Positions 8,197 through 17,583 of a stretch of 64,000 bases of DNA are shown here, piece after piece. Numbering within the stretch: the stretch's first letter is position 1; the number at the start of each line of letters is the position of its first letter. The DNA is from Bacteroidales bacterium (lineage in GTDB: Bacteria; Bacteroidota; Bacteroidia; Bacteroidales; VadinHA17). The translations under genes were made by a program, and so were the position numbers. The notes beneath the pieces are model-generated. The model worked only from the letters and a program-made list of their open reading frames with translations. It made no database searches and had not been told where the DNA came from. The stretch lies in NCBI GenBank assembly GCA_003142255.1, contig PLLO01000014.1, forward strand, positions 371-64,370, given 5' to 3'.

Positions 8197-9099
8197 TCAT
8201 GCCATGAGGCATGCAAGCGCAATGCAGTAATATTTTGATTTTTCACTTTCGCTTCGCGACATCAGGACAACGGGTTTCTCAGTCCCTCTTATCAAACCGG
8301 CAAGTTCGCCGCCTCCGAAAAGCATCAGGCTTTTATAGAACGGATTGCATGATTCGAGCGAAGGGAACAGAAGTATATCTGCATCTCCGTTGACAGGCGT
8401 ACTAACTCCCTTTATTTCAGGGCTTTTGGTATCGCAAGCCAGAAAGAGATCGAGAGGTCCATCCATTATGCAGTTTTTTATCCTGCCGTCGAGAGCCATT
8501 TTGCACATTTCAGCATAGTCGTCAGTGTATCTGAAATGGTCGCTCTTTTTCTCAGAAGCTCCGATAAGGGCTATTTTGGGGATATCAATGCCGAACCGCC
8601 CGGCCATTTCGATTGCGTAATTCGCCATCGCAATCTTCTGATTCAGATCAGGATATGGAATAACTGCAGTATCAGTAATAAAAAGAAGCTTCTTATAAGC
8701 AGGCATTTCGACAGCCCCGACATAACTCATTGTTGCACCATGGATCATGATCCCATGCTCTTTATTCATCACTGCCTTCAGGAATTTATCTGTCCCAACA
8801 AGTCCCTTCATTACTATATCTGCTTCGCCTGATTTCACAAGCCTTACAGCTTCCTCCGATGCGGAAGTCTCATTATCGGAATCTACAATACGAAACAGGC
8901 CGGGACCGAAGCCTGAATTGCTGCAAATCTCTTTTATCCTGGATTTGTTTCCGATAAGGATAGCTTCAGCGAAACCGTCATTAAATGCTTTAAAAACAGC
9001 GCCGATGGTGTTAAAGTCCTGGGCCCAGGCAACAGCAATGCGATGCCGCCTTCGAAGTGCGAGCACATTCTCAACCATCTGATCGAGGGTCCTGATCAT
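8197..9099 (-). CDS. ptb: Phosphate butyryltransferase-like protein (copy nearer buk)
   Basis: A 300-residue PTA_PTB family protein that exchanges CoA for phosphate on a short acyl-CoA. It shows the family core: VMKGLVGTDKFLKAVMNKE, the FITDTAVIPYPDL region, IMDGPLDLFLA, and a C-terminal RSESEKSKYYCIALA. It is clearly paralogous to the gene just upstream but well diverged (for example GDADILLFPSLE versus GDTDLLLMPDIE). It may differ in acyl preference or form a mixed oligomer. It starts 7 nt after the upstream paralogue ends and precedes buk. Confidence 0.88.
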   Translation of the reverse strand: MIRTLDQMVENVLALRRRHRIAVAWAQDFNTIGAVFKAFNDGFAEAILIGNKSRIKEICSNSGFGPGLFRIVDSDNETSASEEAVRLVKSGEADIVMKGLVGTDKFLKAVMNKEHGIMIHGATMSYVGAVEMPAYKKLLFITDTAVIPYPDLNQKIAMANYAIEMAGRFGIDIPKIALIGASEKKSDHFRYTDDYAEMCKMALDGRIKNCIMDGPLDLFLACDTKSPEIKGVSTPVNGDADILLFPSLESCNPFYKSLMLFGGGELAGLIRGTEKPVVLMSRSESEKSKYYCIALACLMA

Positions 9100-9106
9100 A
9101 AAGCAA

Positions 9107-10009
9107 TTATTTGCTGGCGGCTGCAGACAACAATATGCTGTCGTATTTAGCCTGTTCGGAATCGGACCTGGAAGTCAGAACGATTGGAACGCGTGCACCA
9201 AGTATCAATGCAGCCACTTTTGCCTTGGCAAAGAAAACCAGGGATTTATAGAGTACGTTACCAACTTCAATATCAGGCATGAGCAGAAGGTCGGTATCGC
9301 CTGCAACTTCACTCCTGATCCCCTTAAGCTGTGCGCTTTCAAGGCTCACGGCATTATCAAATGCCAACGGTCCGTCGATAATGCAATTCCTTATCTGGTC
9401 GCGCTGGTTCATTTTTGAAAGCAGTGCTGCATGAAGAGTTGCTTCCATGTTTTCATTCACCATCTCAACAGCGCCAAGAACTGCAACCTTGGGCATCTTG
9501 TATCCAAGCCTGACAAGACACGAAACTGAATTGTTAATGATGGCTATCTTGTCCTGAAGATTAGGTGCTATGTTCATTGCCACATCAGTAACGGCGATTA
9601 CTTTCGGATAGGTGTCCACTTCAAAAAGTGCGAAGTGGGAAAGCAGATTTCCGGTTCTCAGTCCCCATTCCTTATTCAAAACACATTTCAGTAGTGTCGA
9701 TGTACCAACTTTCCCCTTCATCAGGATATCGGCCTCTTTTTTGTTGACCATTTTAACAGACATTTCAACTGCCTTATCCATATCGGGTTCATGAATTATC
9801 CTCACCCCTGAGATATCATAGTTATTCTCTTCACAGATATTCTGAATTCCCTCCTTATCGCCGATAAGAATTGGTTCAATGATATTGTCTTTCCATGCTT
9901 TTATAACAGCTCCCAGGGAATGCTGATCCTGAGCAGCAGCAAGTACCAGCTTCCTTGCAGGGCCCCCGGCGATAATATTTTTCAGGTCAGAAAGGCTCTT
10001 TAGTACCAT
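9107..10009 (-). CDS. ptb: Phosphate butyryltransferase
   Basis: A 300-residue PTA_PTB family enzyme, the more canonical of the two tandem copies. Motifs are LMKGKVGTSTLLKCVLNKEWG, AVTDVAMNIAPNLQDKIAI, CIIDGPLAFDNAVS, GDTDLLLMPDIEVGN and the terminal SRSDSEQAKYDSILLSA. It converts butyryl-CoA or a branched acyl-CoA plus phosphate to the acyl-phosphate used by butyrate kinase. It lies 21 nt after ackA and 7 nt before the second copy, so it sits in the middle of the operon. Confidence 0.92.
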   Translation of the reverse strand: MVLKSLSDLKNIIAGGPARKLVLAAAQDQHSLGAVIKAWKDNIIEPILIGDKEGIQNICEENNYDISGVRIIHEPDMDKAVEMSVKMVNKKEADILMKGKVGTSTLLKCVLNKEWGLRTGNLLSHFALFEVDTYPKVIAVTDVAMNIAPNLQDKIAIINNSVSCLVRLGYKMPKVAVLGAVEMVNENMEATLHAALLSKMNQRDQIRNCIIDGPLAFDNAVSLESAQLKGIRSEVAGDTDLLLMPDIEVGNVLYKSLVFFAKAKVAALILGARVPIVLTSRSDSEQAKYDSILLSAAASK

Positions 10010-10030
10010 TAGATAAGGTTTTAGTTGAAA

Positions 10031-11242
10031 TTATACGGTTCTCTGTTCTACTATAGTACGCGTGTCTGATGCAATTACTAATTCTTCATCTGTAGTGACA
10101 GCCATAATTGTCACTTTTGATTCGGGTTTCGAAATAACAAGGTCTTTTCCCCTGGCCCCATCGTTAACTTCAGAATCAAAGATAATTCCAAGGTTTTCCA
10201 TGTCAGAGCAGATCATCTTTCTCATATTGAAATCATTTTCGCCTATCCCGCCTGTAAAAACGAGCAGGTCGGCACCGTTCAGAGCAGCCATATAATAACC
10301 GATGAACTTCTTTGCCTTGTAAGCATACATCTTCAGTGCAAGCTGCGCTTTTTTGTTCCCGGCATTAGCAGCAGTCTCAAGATCGCGCATATCGGAAGAT
10401 ATCTGGGATATCCCGAATACGCCGCTTTTCTTATTTATCATATTGTTAACACCGGTGACGTTAAGATGTTCCTTGTCTGCAATATAAACAAGTACTCCGG
10501 GGTCAATCTCCCCGGTCCTGGTTCCCATAATCAGTCCATCCACGGGCGTAAATCCCATTGAGGTATCGATTGACCTTCCATTCAGTATTGCAGTTACTGA
10601 AGCTCCATTTCCGAGGTGACAGGTAATTATTTTCAGGTTTTTCACATCCTTCCCAAGAAGCCCCGCAGCTTTTGAAGCAACAAACTTATGGCTTGTTCCA
10701 TGGTATCCGTATTTTCTGATCTTGTACTTTTCGTAATACTCGTAGGGAATAGCGTACATATAGGCATAATCAGGCATAGTCTGGTGAAATGACGTATCGA
10801 ATACAGCCACCTGCGGAACACCCGGGATCAGTTTTTCGACTGAAAGTATCCCTTTGAGGTTTGCCGGGTTATGCAGAGGCGCAAGTTCTATGCATGTCTC
10901 GATATCTTTCTTGACATCATTATCAATAAGGACACTCTCCTTGTAATTTTCGCCTCCGTTCACTACCCGGTGACCGACTGCCTTGATTTCATTTACATTC
11001 TTTATTACACCATGCTTCGGATCGCACAGGACTTCCATTACCATATTTATACCTGTTGTGTGGTCAGGTATATCGGTTATTACCTTGTATGGTTCACCCC
11101 CGGTAGGTTTATGGGTAAGAATACTCTCATTCAATCCAATCCTTTCAAGCAGTCCCTTTGCAAGCATGTTGCATCCGTCCGACATATCGAACAGCTGGTA
11201 TTTGATAGAAGAGCTGCCACAGTTTAATACTAAAATTATCAT
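10031..11242 (-). CDS. ackA: Acetate kinase
   Basis: A 403-residue enzyme of full acetate kinase length that makes ATP and acetate from acetyl-phosphate. It has the NCGSSSIKYQLFD phosphate loop (7-19), the HLGNGASVTAI motif, the substrate-loop signature TSMGFTPVDGLIMGTRTGEIDPG region, and GGIGEN near the C-terminus. It follows pta by 28 nt and precedes the ptb pair by 21 nt. The pta-ackA pair is the standard fermentative module. Cytoplasmic. Confidence 0.97.
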   Translation of the reverse strand: MIILVLNCGSSSIKYQLFDMSDGCNMLAKGLLERIGLNESILTHKPTGGEPYKVITDIPDHTTGINMVMEVLCDPKHGVIKNVNEIKAVGHRVVNGGENYKESVLIDNDVKKDIETCIELAPLHNPANLKGILSVEKLIPGVPQVAVFDTSFHQTMPDYAYMYAIPYEYYEKYKIRKYGYHGTSHKFVASKAAGLLGKDVKNLKIITCHLGNGASVTAILNGRSIDTSMGFTPVDGLIMGTRTGEIDPGVLVYIADKEHLNVTGVNNMINKKSGVFGISQISSDMRDLETAANAGNKKAQLALKMYAYKAKKFIGYYMAALNGADLLVFTGGIGENDFNMRKMICSDMENLGIIFDSEVNDGARGKDLVISKPESKVTIMAVTTDEELVIASDTRTIVEQRTV

Positions 11243-11270
11243 AGTAAAAATAGGTTATCAGGGAGGTTAA

Positions 11271-12275
11271 TTATTTCACACCAGCGGCCTGGTTTGCAGC
11301 AATGGCAATCATGCTTACAATATCGTTTACCGAGCATCCTCTCGAAAGGTCGTTAATTGGAGCAGCCATGCCCTGCAATATCGGACCGATAGCTTCCGCG
11401 TGGGCCAGTCTCTGAACAAGCTTGTAGGCAATATTCCCGCAATTAAGATCAGGAAAGATCAGAACATTCGCCTTTCCTGCGATCTTGCTTCCAGGGGCTT
11501 TTTTCTGGCCTATCGATTCAACAAGGGCAGCATCACCCTGAAGCTCACCTTCAATCATGATGTCAGGCGCCATCTGCTGTGCTATTTTTGTAGCGCTGAT
11601 AACCTTATCGACCAGTTCATGCTTTGCGCTTCCCTTTGTGGAAAAGCTGAGAAGAGCCACGCGAGGTTCCATCCCTGCAATTACCTTTGCAGTATGGGCG
11701 GTAGCAATTGCGATCTCTGCCAGCTCCTTATCGGTAGGATTCGGAGTAACAGCACTGTCAGCAAAAATCAGAACACCATTGTCTCCAAAGCTTTTGTCCT
11801 GGAGTATCATGATAAATGCACCTGAAACTATAGAGATCCCAGGTGCTGTTTTAATATAATGGAAAGCTGGTCTCAATACATCGCCTGTGGCATGATCGGC
11901 TCCGGAGACCTCGCCATCGGCATCTCCGCTCTTGATCATCAGAACACCCAGATAGAGAGGGTCTTCAATAAGCCTTGCAGCCTCTTCATATGTCATTCCC
12001 TTGCTTTTGCGCAGTTCTACCATGAGATTGATGTACTGCTCCTTTTTTGCATGCGATTTTGGATTCACTATCGTGGCCTTGCTTAAGTTCTTAAGGCCCA
12101 GTTTATCGCCGTGGCTCTTTATCTCATCAGGGTCTCCTATAAGTATAATCCTGGCAAGCCCATCGGCTATTGCAGCATCGGCCGCCCTGATATTTCTTTC
12201 CTCATATCCTTCGGGAAGCACAATCCTTTTATTATGTTTCCGTGCATTTTGCTTAATGGTATCCAATAATTCCAT
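11271..12275 (-). CDS. pta: Phosphate acetyltransferase
   Basis: A 334-residue short-form Pta that contains only the PTA_PTB catalytic domain, without the N-terminal P-loop and DRTGG extensions of the long enterobacterial form. Motifs include VLPEGYEERNIRAAD near the N-terminus, DGEVSGADHATGDVLRPA, ADSAVTPNPTDKELAEIA, EGELQGDAAL and FPDLNCGNIAYKLVQRL. It converts acetyl-CoA to acetyl-phosphate. It is the first gene of the leftward operon. A near-match -7 box (TACATTTA) lies within the AT-rich 165-nt gap shared with the divergent dehydrogenase gene. Confidence 0.96.
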   Translation of the reverse strand: MELLDTIKQNARKHNKRIVLPEGYEERNIRAADAAIADGLARIILIGDPDEIKSHGDKLGLKNLSKATIVNPKSHAKKEQYINLMVELRKSKGMTYEEAARLIEDPLYLGVLMIKSGDADGEVSGADHATGDVLRPAFHYIKTAPGISIVSGAFIMILQDKSFGDNGVLIFADSAVTPNPTDKELAEIAIATAHTAKVIAGMEPRVALLSFSTKGSAKHELVDKVISATKIAQQMAPDIMIEGELQGDAALVESIGQKKAPGSKIAGKANVLIFPDLNCGNIAYKLVQRLAHAEAIGPILQGMAAPINDLSRGCSVNDIVSMIAIAANQAAGVK

Positions 12276-12340
12276 TGTATATCAGTGTTTTAATTAGTTC
12301 GAAATTTTTTTCTAAATGTACGAAAAAAAAGTCCTATTTT

Positions 12341-12366
12341 ACAATTATGCAAAGCATGATTATTGT
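12341..12366. promoter_or_regulatory. Imperfect dyad between pta and the FAD/Fe-S dehydrogenase
   Basis: ACAATTATGC-AAA-GCATGATTATTGT is an imperfect inverted repeat (outer ACAAT/ATTGT, inner ATGC/GCAT) in the middle of a divergent intergenic region. It is placed well for a regulator controlling both acetate formation and lactate-type oxidation. It does not match the Rex operator consensus. Confidence 0.3.
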
Positions 12367-12440
12367 CAGATTTTTTTTTGATACGATGAAACAGATGACG
12401 GTCAAATCATTTTTCTAAATTAGCAGCTCCAAACAGTTTT

Positions 12441-15380
12441 ATGGAAAGCGATACCAGATACTCACTGTTCGATACTCTTAAGAATGGTCTTGAAGGCGAT
12501 CTTAAATATGACCCTATAACACTGACAATTTATTCGACCGATGCATCAGTTTATAAGGAGAAACCGCTGGCAGTGGCCTGGCCCAGGAATCTGTCAGATC
12601 TTAGAAAAATAGTCTCTTTTGCAAACAGGGAAAAAACAAGCATTACACTCCGTGCGGCTGGTACCTCACTAGCAGGGCAGGTGGTCTCCCCCGGAATTAT
12701 AGTTGATATCTCGAAATACATGAGGAGAATAATCGAGGTCAACAGTGAGGAGATGTGGGTCAGGGTTGAGCCGGGAGTTGTCCTCGATGAACTGAATATT
12801 GAACTTAAAAAACAGGGATTATTCTTCGGCCCTGAAACCTCAACCTCAAACAGGTGCAACATGGGTGGAATGGTCGGAAACAATTCGTGCGGCTCACATT
12901 CTCTGATTTACGGATCGACAAGAGATCATCTTTTAGGACTTAAAACCTTGCTGAGCGATGGCAGCGAAGCTGAATTCGGGCCATTGGATAAAGCAACCTT
13001 TGAGGAAAAATGCACCTTGCAAAACCTCGAAGGAGACGTATACCGCAATATCCGGGAATTACTGAATAACGATACCAACAGGGACAATATAATAAACGGC
13101 TTTCCTGATCCTTCAATACCCAGAAGGAATACTGGTTATGCACTCGACCTGCTGCTTAAAAATGAAGTTTTCGACGAAAAATCGGACCAGCAATTTAATT
13201 TCTGCAAGCTCCTCGCAGGGTCGGAAGGTACCCTTGCTGTAATTACGGAAATAAAACTGAACCTTGTCAAATTACCTCCTCCTGAGAAGGCTCTGGTATG
13301 CATACATTTAGAAAAGCGCAATGATGCATTTTCTGCAAACCTTATTGCCCTGAAATACAATCCTGGTGCAGTAGAGATGATGGATAACAAAATCCTTGAG
13401 CTTACCGAAAGTAGTCTGAGCCAGCGTAAAAACAGGTTCTTTCTCGTAGGGAAACCAGCTGCCATTGTTATCGTAGAATTTGCCAGGGAAAAGAGCGTGG
13501 ATATCGACTCACTTACCAGAGAATTAATTGACGAGCTGAAATCTGCAGGTCTTGGCTATTCATTCCCTGTTGTTAAGGGAAAAGATATTCCAAAAGTCTG
13601 GGAACTCCGAAAGGCAGGGCTTGGAGTACTTGCCAATATGAAGGGCGATCCAAAACCCGTCTCTCTTGTTGAAGATACTGCTGTTAGTGTGACGAAGCTT
13701 CATTCATTCGTTGACGATTTTGAAAAGGTATTATCCGTTTACGGCAAAGAGGTAGTATATCATGCGCATATTGGAACCGGGGAACTGCATATCAGGCCTG
13801 TACTTAACCTCAAGGACCCTGCAGATGTGGAGCTGTTCAGAACCCTGGGCCTCGAGATGGCAAAAATAGTGAAGAGGTACCGCGGATCGATGAGCGGCGA
13901 ACACGGAGATGGAAGGCTTAGAGGTGAATTCATACCAATTGTAATCGGGAATTTCAATTATGAACTTTTAAGAAAGGTAAAGAAGTGCTGGGATCCTTTA
14001 AATATACTTAACCCGGGAAAAATCACCGATACTCCTCCCATGAACAGTTCCCTGAGGTATATACCCGGAAAGGCAACCCCAGAGCTAAAAACGGTATTTG
14101 ATTTTTCTGAAACTGATGGAATCGTAAGAGCTGCCGAAAAATGCAATGGATCAGGCGATTGCCGTAAAACATTGATAATCGGCGGTACCATGTGTCCGAC
14201 ATTTATGGCAACGGGTGAAGAAAAGAATTGCACCAGGGCCAGGGCAAACGTCTTAAGGGAATTTCTGAACGACAGCAATAATAACCCATGGGATCACAAG
14301 GAAATATATGACATCCTCGATCTCTGTATTTCCTGTAAGGGATGCAAATCAGAGTGTCCCTCAGGTGTCGATGTGGCAAAGATGAAGGCTGAATTTCTCC
14401 AGCACTGGTACGACAGGCATGGAATCTCTCTCAGAACTTGGTTAATAGCAAATATTACGGCAATTAACAGGTTGGCAGCATCTGTTCCGGGCATCTTTAA
14501 TTTCTTTGTCAGGAACAGGTTCACTTCAGGACTTGTCAAAAGCGTAATCGGTTTCGCACATGAAAGGTCAATACCTTTATTATATAAGGTCACCCTCAGA
14601 AAATGGATAAAGGGAACCCTCGATTCCATAAACCCGGAAAAGCAAACAGGAAAGGTGTGCCTGCTGGTTGACGAGTTCACCAATTATAATGATACTGAAA
14701 CCGGAATTGCAGCAATCAGGCTTCTTACTTCGCTTGGTTATGAAGTAATCACAGTACCTCATTATGAAAGTGCCAGGACCTTCATATCAAAGGGTCTTTT
14801 AAGAAAGGCACGGAAGATAATCAGGAAGAATATAAAAATATTCAGCGGCATCATAAATGACGATTTTCCCCTTATCGGGATCGAGCCTTCAGCGATCCTT
14901 GGCTTCAGGGATGAATACCCTGATCTTGCCGGAGATGATTTAAAGGAAGCTGCCGAAAGGTTATCCCGAAACGCTCTTTTAATAGACGAGTTTATTGCAA
15001 ACGAATACCATGCAGGAAGAATTAAAAGAGAATCCTTCTCAGAAACAGAAACCGACATTATTCTTCACGCACACTGCCAGCAGAAGGCTATTTCATCTTC
15101 GCTCCCGACAATAGAAATGCTTTCTATCCCGGCTAATTTCAAAGTAAGGGAGATACCTACCGGCTGCTGCGGAATGGCAGGGTCGTTCGGTTATGAGAAG
15201 GAGCATTACGATTTGTCGAACATGATAGGCGAAATGGTGCTTTTTCCCGAGGTCAGGAATGCCGGTCCGGATACATTAATCGCTGCTCCGGGTACAAGCT
15301 GCAGGCATCAGATAAAGGATGGTACCGGCAGAAAGGCACTTCACCCGGTGGAGATATTATTCAGGGCTCTGAAAAAGTGA
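12441..15380 (+). CDS. FAD-binding and Fe-S-binding oxidoreductase (D-lactate dehydrogenase-like fusion)
   Basis: A 979-residue fusion of a GlcD/Dld-type flavoprotein and a GlpC-type iron-sulfur protein. The PCMH FAD domain spans about 25-280 (LRAAGTSLAGQ, GMVGNNSCGSHS, KLLAGSEGTLAVITEI). The FAD-oxidase C domain follows, ending in SGEHGDGRLRGEF (about 486-498). Then come ferredoxin-type cysteines (LCISCKGCKSECP, about 628-640) and a CCG domain with HAHCQQKA and GCCGMAGSFGYE (about 907-918). Family members oxidise D-lactate, glycolate or D-2-hydroxyglutarate and pass electrons to quinone. The exact substrate is not decided here. Divergent from pta-ackA, which fits lactate/acetate metabolism. 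Confidence 0.88.
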   Translation: MESDTRYSLFDTLKNGLEGDLKYDPITLTIYSTDASVYKEKPLAVAWPRNLSDLRKIVSFANREKTSITLRAAGTSLAGQVVSPGIIVDISKYMRRIIEVNSEEMWVRVEPGVVLDELNIELKKQGLFFGPETSTSNRCNMGGMVGNNSCGSHSLIYGSTRDHLLGLKTLLSDGSEAEFGPLDKATFEEKCTLQNLEGDVYRNIRELLNNDTNRDNIINGFPDPSIPRRNTGYALDLLLKNEVFDEKSDQQFNFCKLLAGSEGTLAVITEIKLNLVKLPPPEKALVCIHLEKRNDAFSANLIALKYNPGAVEMMDNKILELTESSLSQRKNRFFLVGKPAAIVIVEFAREKSVDIDSLTRELIDELKSAGLGYSFPVVKGKDIPKVWELRKAGLGVLANMKGDPKPVSLVEDTAVSVTKLHSFVDDFEKVLSVYGKEVVYHAHIGTGELHIRPVLNLKDPADVELFRTLGLEMAKIVKRYRGSMSGEHGDGRLRGEFIPIVIGNFNYELLRKVKKCWDPLNILNPGKITDTPPMNSSLRYIPGKATPELKTVFDFSETDGIVRAAEKCNGSGDCRKTLIIGGTMCPTFMATGEEKNCTRARANVLREFLNDSNNNPWDHKEIYDILDLCISCKGCKSECPSGVDVAKMKAEFLQHWYDRHGISLRTWLIANITAINRLAASVPGIFNFFVRNRFTSGLVKSVIGFAHERSIPLLYKVTLRKWIKGTLDSINPEKQTGKVCLLVDEFTNYNDTETGIAAIRLLTSLGYEVITVPHYESARTFISKGLLRKARKIIRKNIKIFSGIINDDFPLIGIEPSAILGFRDEYPDLAGDDLKEAAERLSRNALLIDEFIANEYHAGRIKRESFSETETDIILHAHCQQKAISSSLPTIEMLSIPANFKVREIPTGCCGMAGSFGYEKEHYDLSNMIGEMVLFPEVRNAGPDTLIAAPGTSCRHQIKDGTGRKALHPVEILFRALKK

Positions 15381-15417
15381 AATGGAGGCGATAGGCATCG
15401 GGCGTCAGGCCTATTTC

Positions 15418-16188
15418 CTACGTACGAATTGAAAACAGATCAGCATCTCTTAGGATAGGAAATTTCTTGCGAAAATCAGTTAGTTCATCAAGTGAAATCT
15501 CGCCTGAGGCTGCGCACTCCTTATCGTTGACCGGTGTTGATATTATATTGCCCCGAGGGTCTATAAGCACTGAATCTCCAAAATAATTCAAGCCAGTCCC
15601 ATCTGTTCCAATGCGGTTTGCAGCAGCCACAAAGCACTGATTCTCGATGGCTCTGGCTTTCAGAAGTGTCATCCATACAGCATTGCGGGCAACCGGCCAG
15701 TTGGCTGAATTGATCAGAAGATCATAATCGTTCCTGTTCCTGCTCCATACGGGGAACCGCAGATCGTAACATACAGTGGGGCATATTCTTACGCCTTTAT
15801 AGCTGAAGACTATGCGTTTCTTCCCGGGGGTAAATGCCTTATCTTCACCGCCTATTGAGAAAAGGTGACGTTTGTCGTATAGAAATGTCTCATGGCCAGG
15901 GGCGACAAATACCCATCTGTTGTAGAACTTGTTCCTCTCCTTTACAATATAGCTTCCACATATTGCTGCATTGGTCGAATCGGCCATCGTCTTCATCCAA
16001 TTGAAAGTAACTGAATGTGGAGGCTCGGATATTTTACCGGGTTCAACTGAGAATCCGGTATTGAACATTTCAGGCAATACAATAATATCTGCCCCTGTGG
16101 CTCCCCCTGCTATCAGGTTTTCCAGCTTACTGAAATTGGCAGGTTTATTTTCCCAGGCAATATCGTACTGAATTATTGAGATCTTCAT
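15418..16188 (-). CDS. Nitrilase-superfamily amidohydrolase (omega-amidase-like)
   Basis: A 256-residue carbon-nitrogen hydrolase using the start at 16188. The open frame extends to 16254, but those 22 codons form an unlikely leader and overlap a terminator hairpin. The Glu-Lys-Cys triad is Glu40 (VLPEMFNTGF), Lys106 (YDKRHLFSIGGE) and Cys140 (PTVCYDLRFPVWSRN). The sequence pattern resembles YafV/Nit2 omega-amidases, which deaminate alpha-ketoglutaramate or alpha-ketosuccinamate. Cytoplasmic. It is separated from the upstream same-strand gene by a terminator, so it likely has its own promoter (TACCTTTT near 16210 is a near match). Confidence 0.87.
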   Translation of the reverse strand: MKISIIQYDIAWENKPANFSKLENLIAGGATGADIIVLPEMFNTGFSVEPGKISEPPHSVTFNWMKTMADSTNAAICGSYIVKERNKFYNRWVFVAPGHETFLYDKRHLFSIGGEDKAFTPGKKRIVFSYKGVRICPTVCYDLRFPVWSRNRNDYDLLINSANWPVARNAVWMTLLKARAIENQCFVAAANRIGTDGTGLNYFGDSVLIDPRGNIISTPVNDKECAASGEISLDELTDFRKKFPILRDADLFSIRT

Positions 16189-16223
16189 TTCACAATTGAA
16201 TTGGGTCACTAAAAGGTATGAAT

Positions 16224-16262
16224 AAAAAAAGTACAGACTGAATTCAGTCTGCACTTTTTAAT
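16224..16262 (-). terminator. Intrinsic terminator after the 384-residue membrane protein gene
   Basis: A near-palindrome with core CAGACTGAATTCAGTCTG (16233-16250) is flanked by A-rich sequence on one side and T-rich on the other in both orientations. It lies about 24 nt after the stop of the gene ending at 16284 and would end its transcription on the minus strand. Confidence 0.75.
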
Positions 16263-16283
16263 ATTCAGTAATTATCAAAATCT

Positions 16284-17438
16284 CTATTTTTTCCCAAGTG
16301 AGCTATAATAGCTATTGAAAATCTCACCTATAAGAGGCTTATAATATAGCCAGAAGAATCTCCTGGTATCATCCGGTTTGCTTGAATAGAGCACAAACTT
16401 CAGCTTTTCAACTCCGACGAACCTGGATGTCCATACAGGAATATCTGTACTTGTGAAATCACCTGAGAAGTAGTAAGTTCTCATCTGTTTCGGCTCCTGT
16501 GTAACAGCCGGGAATTGCTTCGTGAGTCCAAATTCTGAAAGTAATGAATCTCCGAGAGCAGTAGTTTCGAGTTTGAATTTAGAGATGACATTGTTTTGCA
16601 TCGGATCAATAATATCAAACCAGTGATCGAAAGCAACCGATGATGGAACTTTATACAAGGCACAATTGGCAGAATCTGTAATGATATGTGGCAAAGCAGA
16701 CTTGAGCAGAGTACCCTCTTCAAGTACCATTATTGCCTTGTCTTTAAGAAGCACAATTCCCGGTTTTTTGAATGTCCATGGTTTTTTAAACTGCCGGCGG
16801 TACATTGCGGTCATCCATATCGGGAAATCCGTTCCGGTAGTATCAAGTGAACTGTAATATTTGCCGGTCCATCCTGACCATTTTATACCGAGTCTCTCCT
16901 GTATCCTGTATGATTCATAATCTGCAGTTGGATAATCAAAGCAATTATATTCACAGATAACCAGCTTGTTCCTGTCTTTCATTTCCTTGATCAGCAGGTT
17001 ATCGTTATTATTAAGTGCGCCGAATAACCTCCTCGATTTCCGGCTTACATTCAATCCCTGATACCAGTCATTAAAAAAGACTCCGTAAGTATCTGCAAAA
17101 TAAACAGCATCGCTTTTACTCCAGAGATCAGGCAGATCGGCAAGACGATATTCATTCTTTTCATAGAGGTGATTTCTCAGAGGACGGGTGGGCATAAACC
17201 CGTAATAATCTTTCCTGTATGAATAGGCAGTTTTTTTCTCTTTCTTTACAACTCTGTCATTAGTTAAAACCCAGTTCAGAGACTTGTGTTTTACACGATC
17301 CAGGGTGGGGACAGTTTTATCAACTATAATTATTCCCATTGGCTTTTTTGCCTGAAAAGTCCAGCGGAGCAGGTTGATTACCGGCAGGACCAGAATTACT
17401 GCCAGAATGATTGCTACAATTAGCAGAGGTTTTTTCAT
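16284..17438 (-). CDS. Membrane-anchored protein of unknown function
   Basis: A 384-residue protein. Residues 4-24 are one strong hydrophobic helix directly after MKKP, giving an N-terminal membrane anchor or uncleaved signal. The rest (about 360 residues) is predicted outside the cytoplasm. It is rich in Trp, Tyr and basic residues, with stretches such as ADTYGVFFNDWYQGLN and RIQERLGIKWSGWTGKYY. An early MGIIIVDKTVP segment followed by a VICEYNCFDYPT segment suggests a Rossmann-like or glycosidase-like alpha/beta fold, but no catalytic motif can be assigned. I do not recognise the family. It is a single gene ended by the terminator at 16224-16262. Confidence 0.8.
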   Translation of the reverse strand: MKKPLLIVAIILAVILVLPVINLLRWTFQAKKPMGIIIVDKTVPTLDRVKHKSLNWVLTNDRVVKKEKKTAYSYRKDYYGFMPTRPLRNHLYEKNEYRLADLPDLWSKSDAVYFADTYGVFFNDWYQGLNVSRKSRRLFGALNNNDNLLIKEMKDRNKLVICEYNCFDYPTADYESYRIQERLGIKWSGWTGKYYSSLDTTGTDFPIWMTAMYRRQFKKPWTFKKPGIVLLKDKAIMVLEEGTLLKSALPHIITDSANCALYKVPSSVAFDHWFDIIDPMQNNVISKFKLETTALGDSLLSEFGLTKQFPAVTQEPKQMRTYYFSGDFTSTDIPVWTSRFVGVEKLKFVLYSSKPDDTRRFFWLYYKPLIGEIFNSYYSSLGKK

Positions 17439-17583
17439 AACTGAATTTATATCAGAAAGTACTCAAATGCAATAAGCTGTCTAACGATCAACGATAAATT
17501 ATCTGTTAAAAGTATTAATTTATTTTTTTTAATGAAAATAAAAGTGAAGCAATTTAGTAAAAATTATTTAACTACAAAAATTG

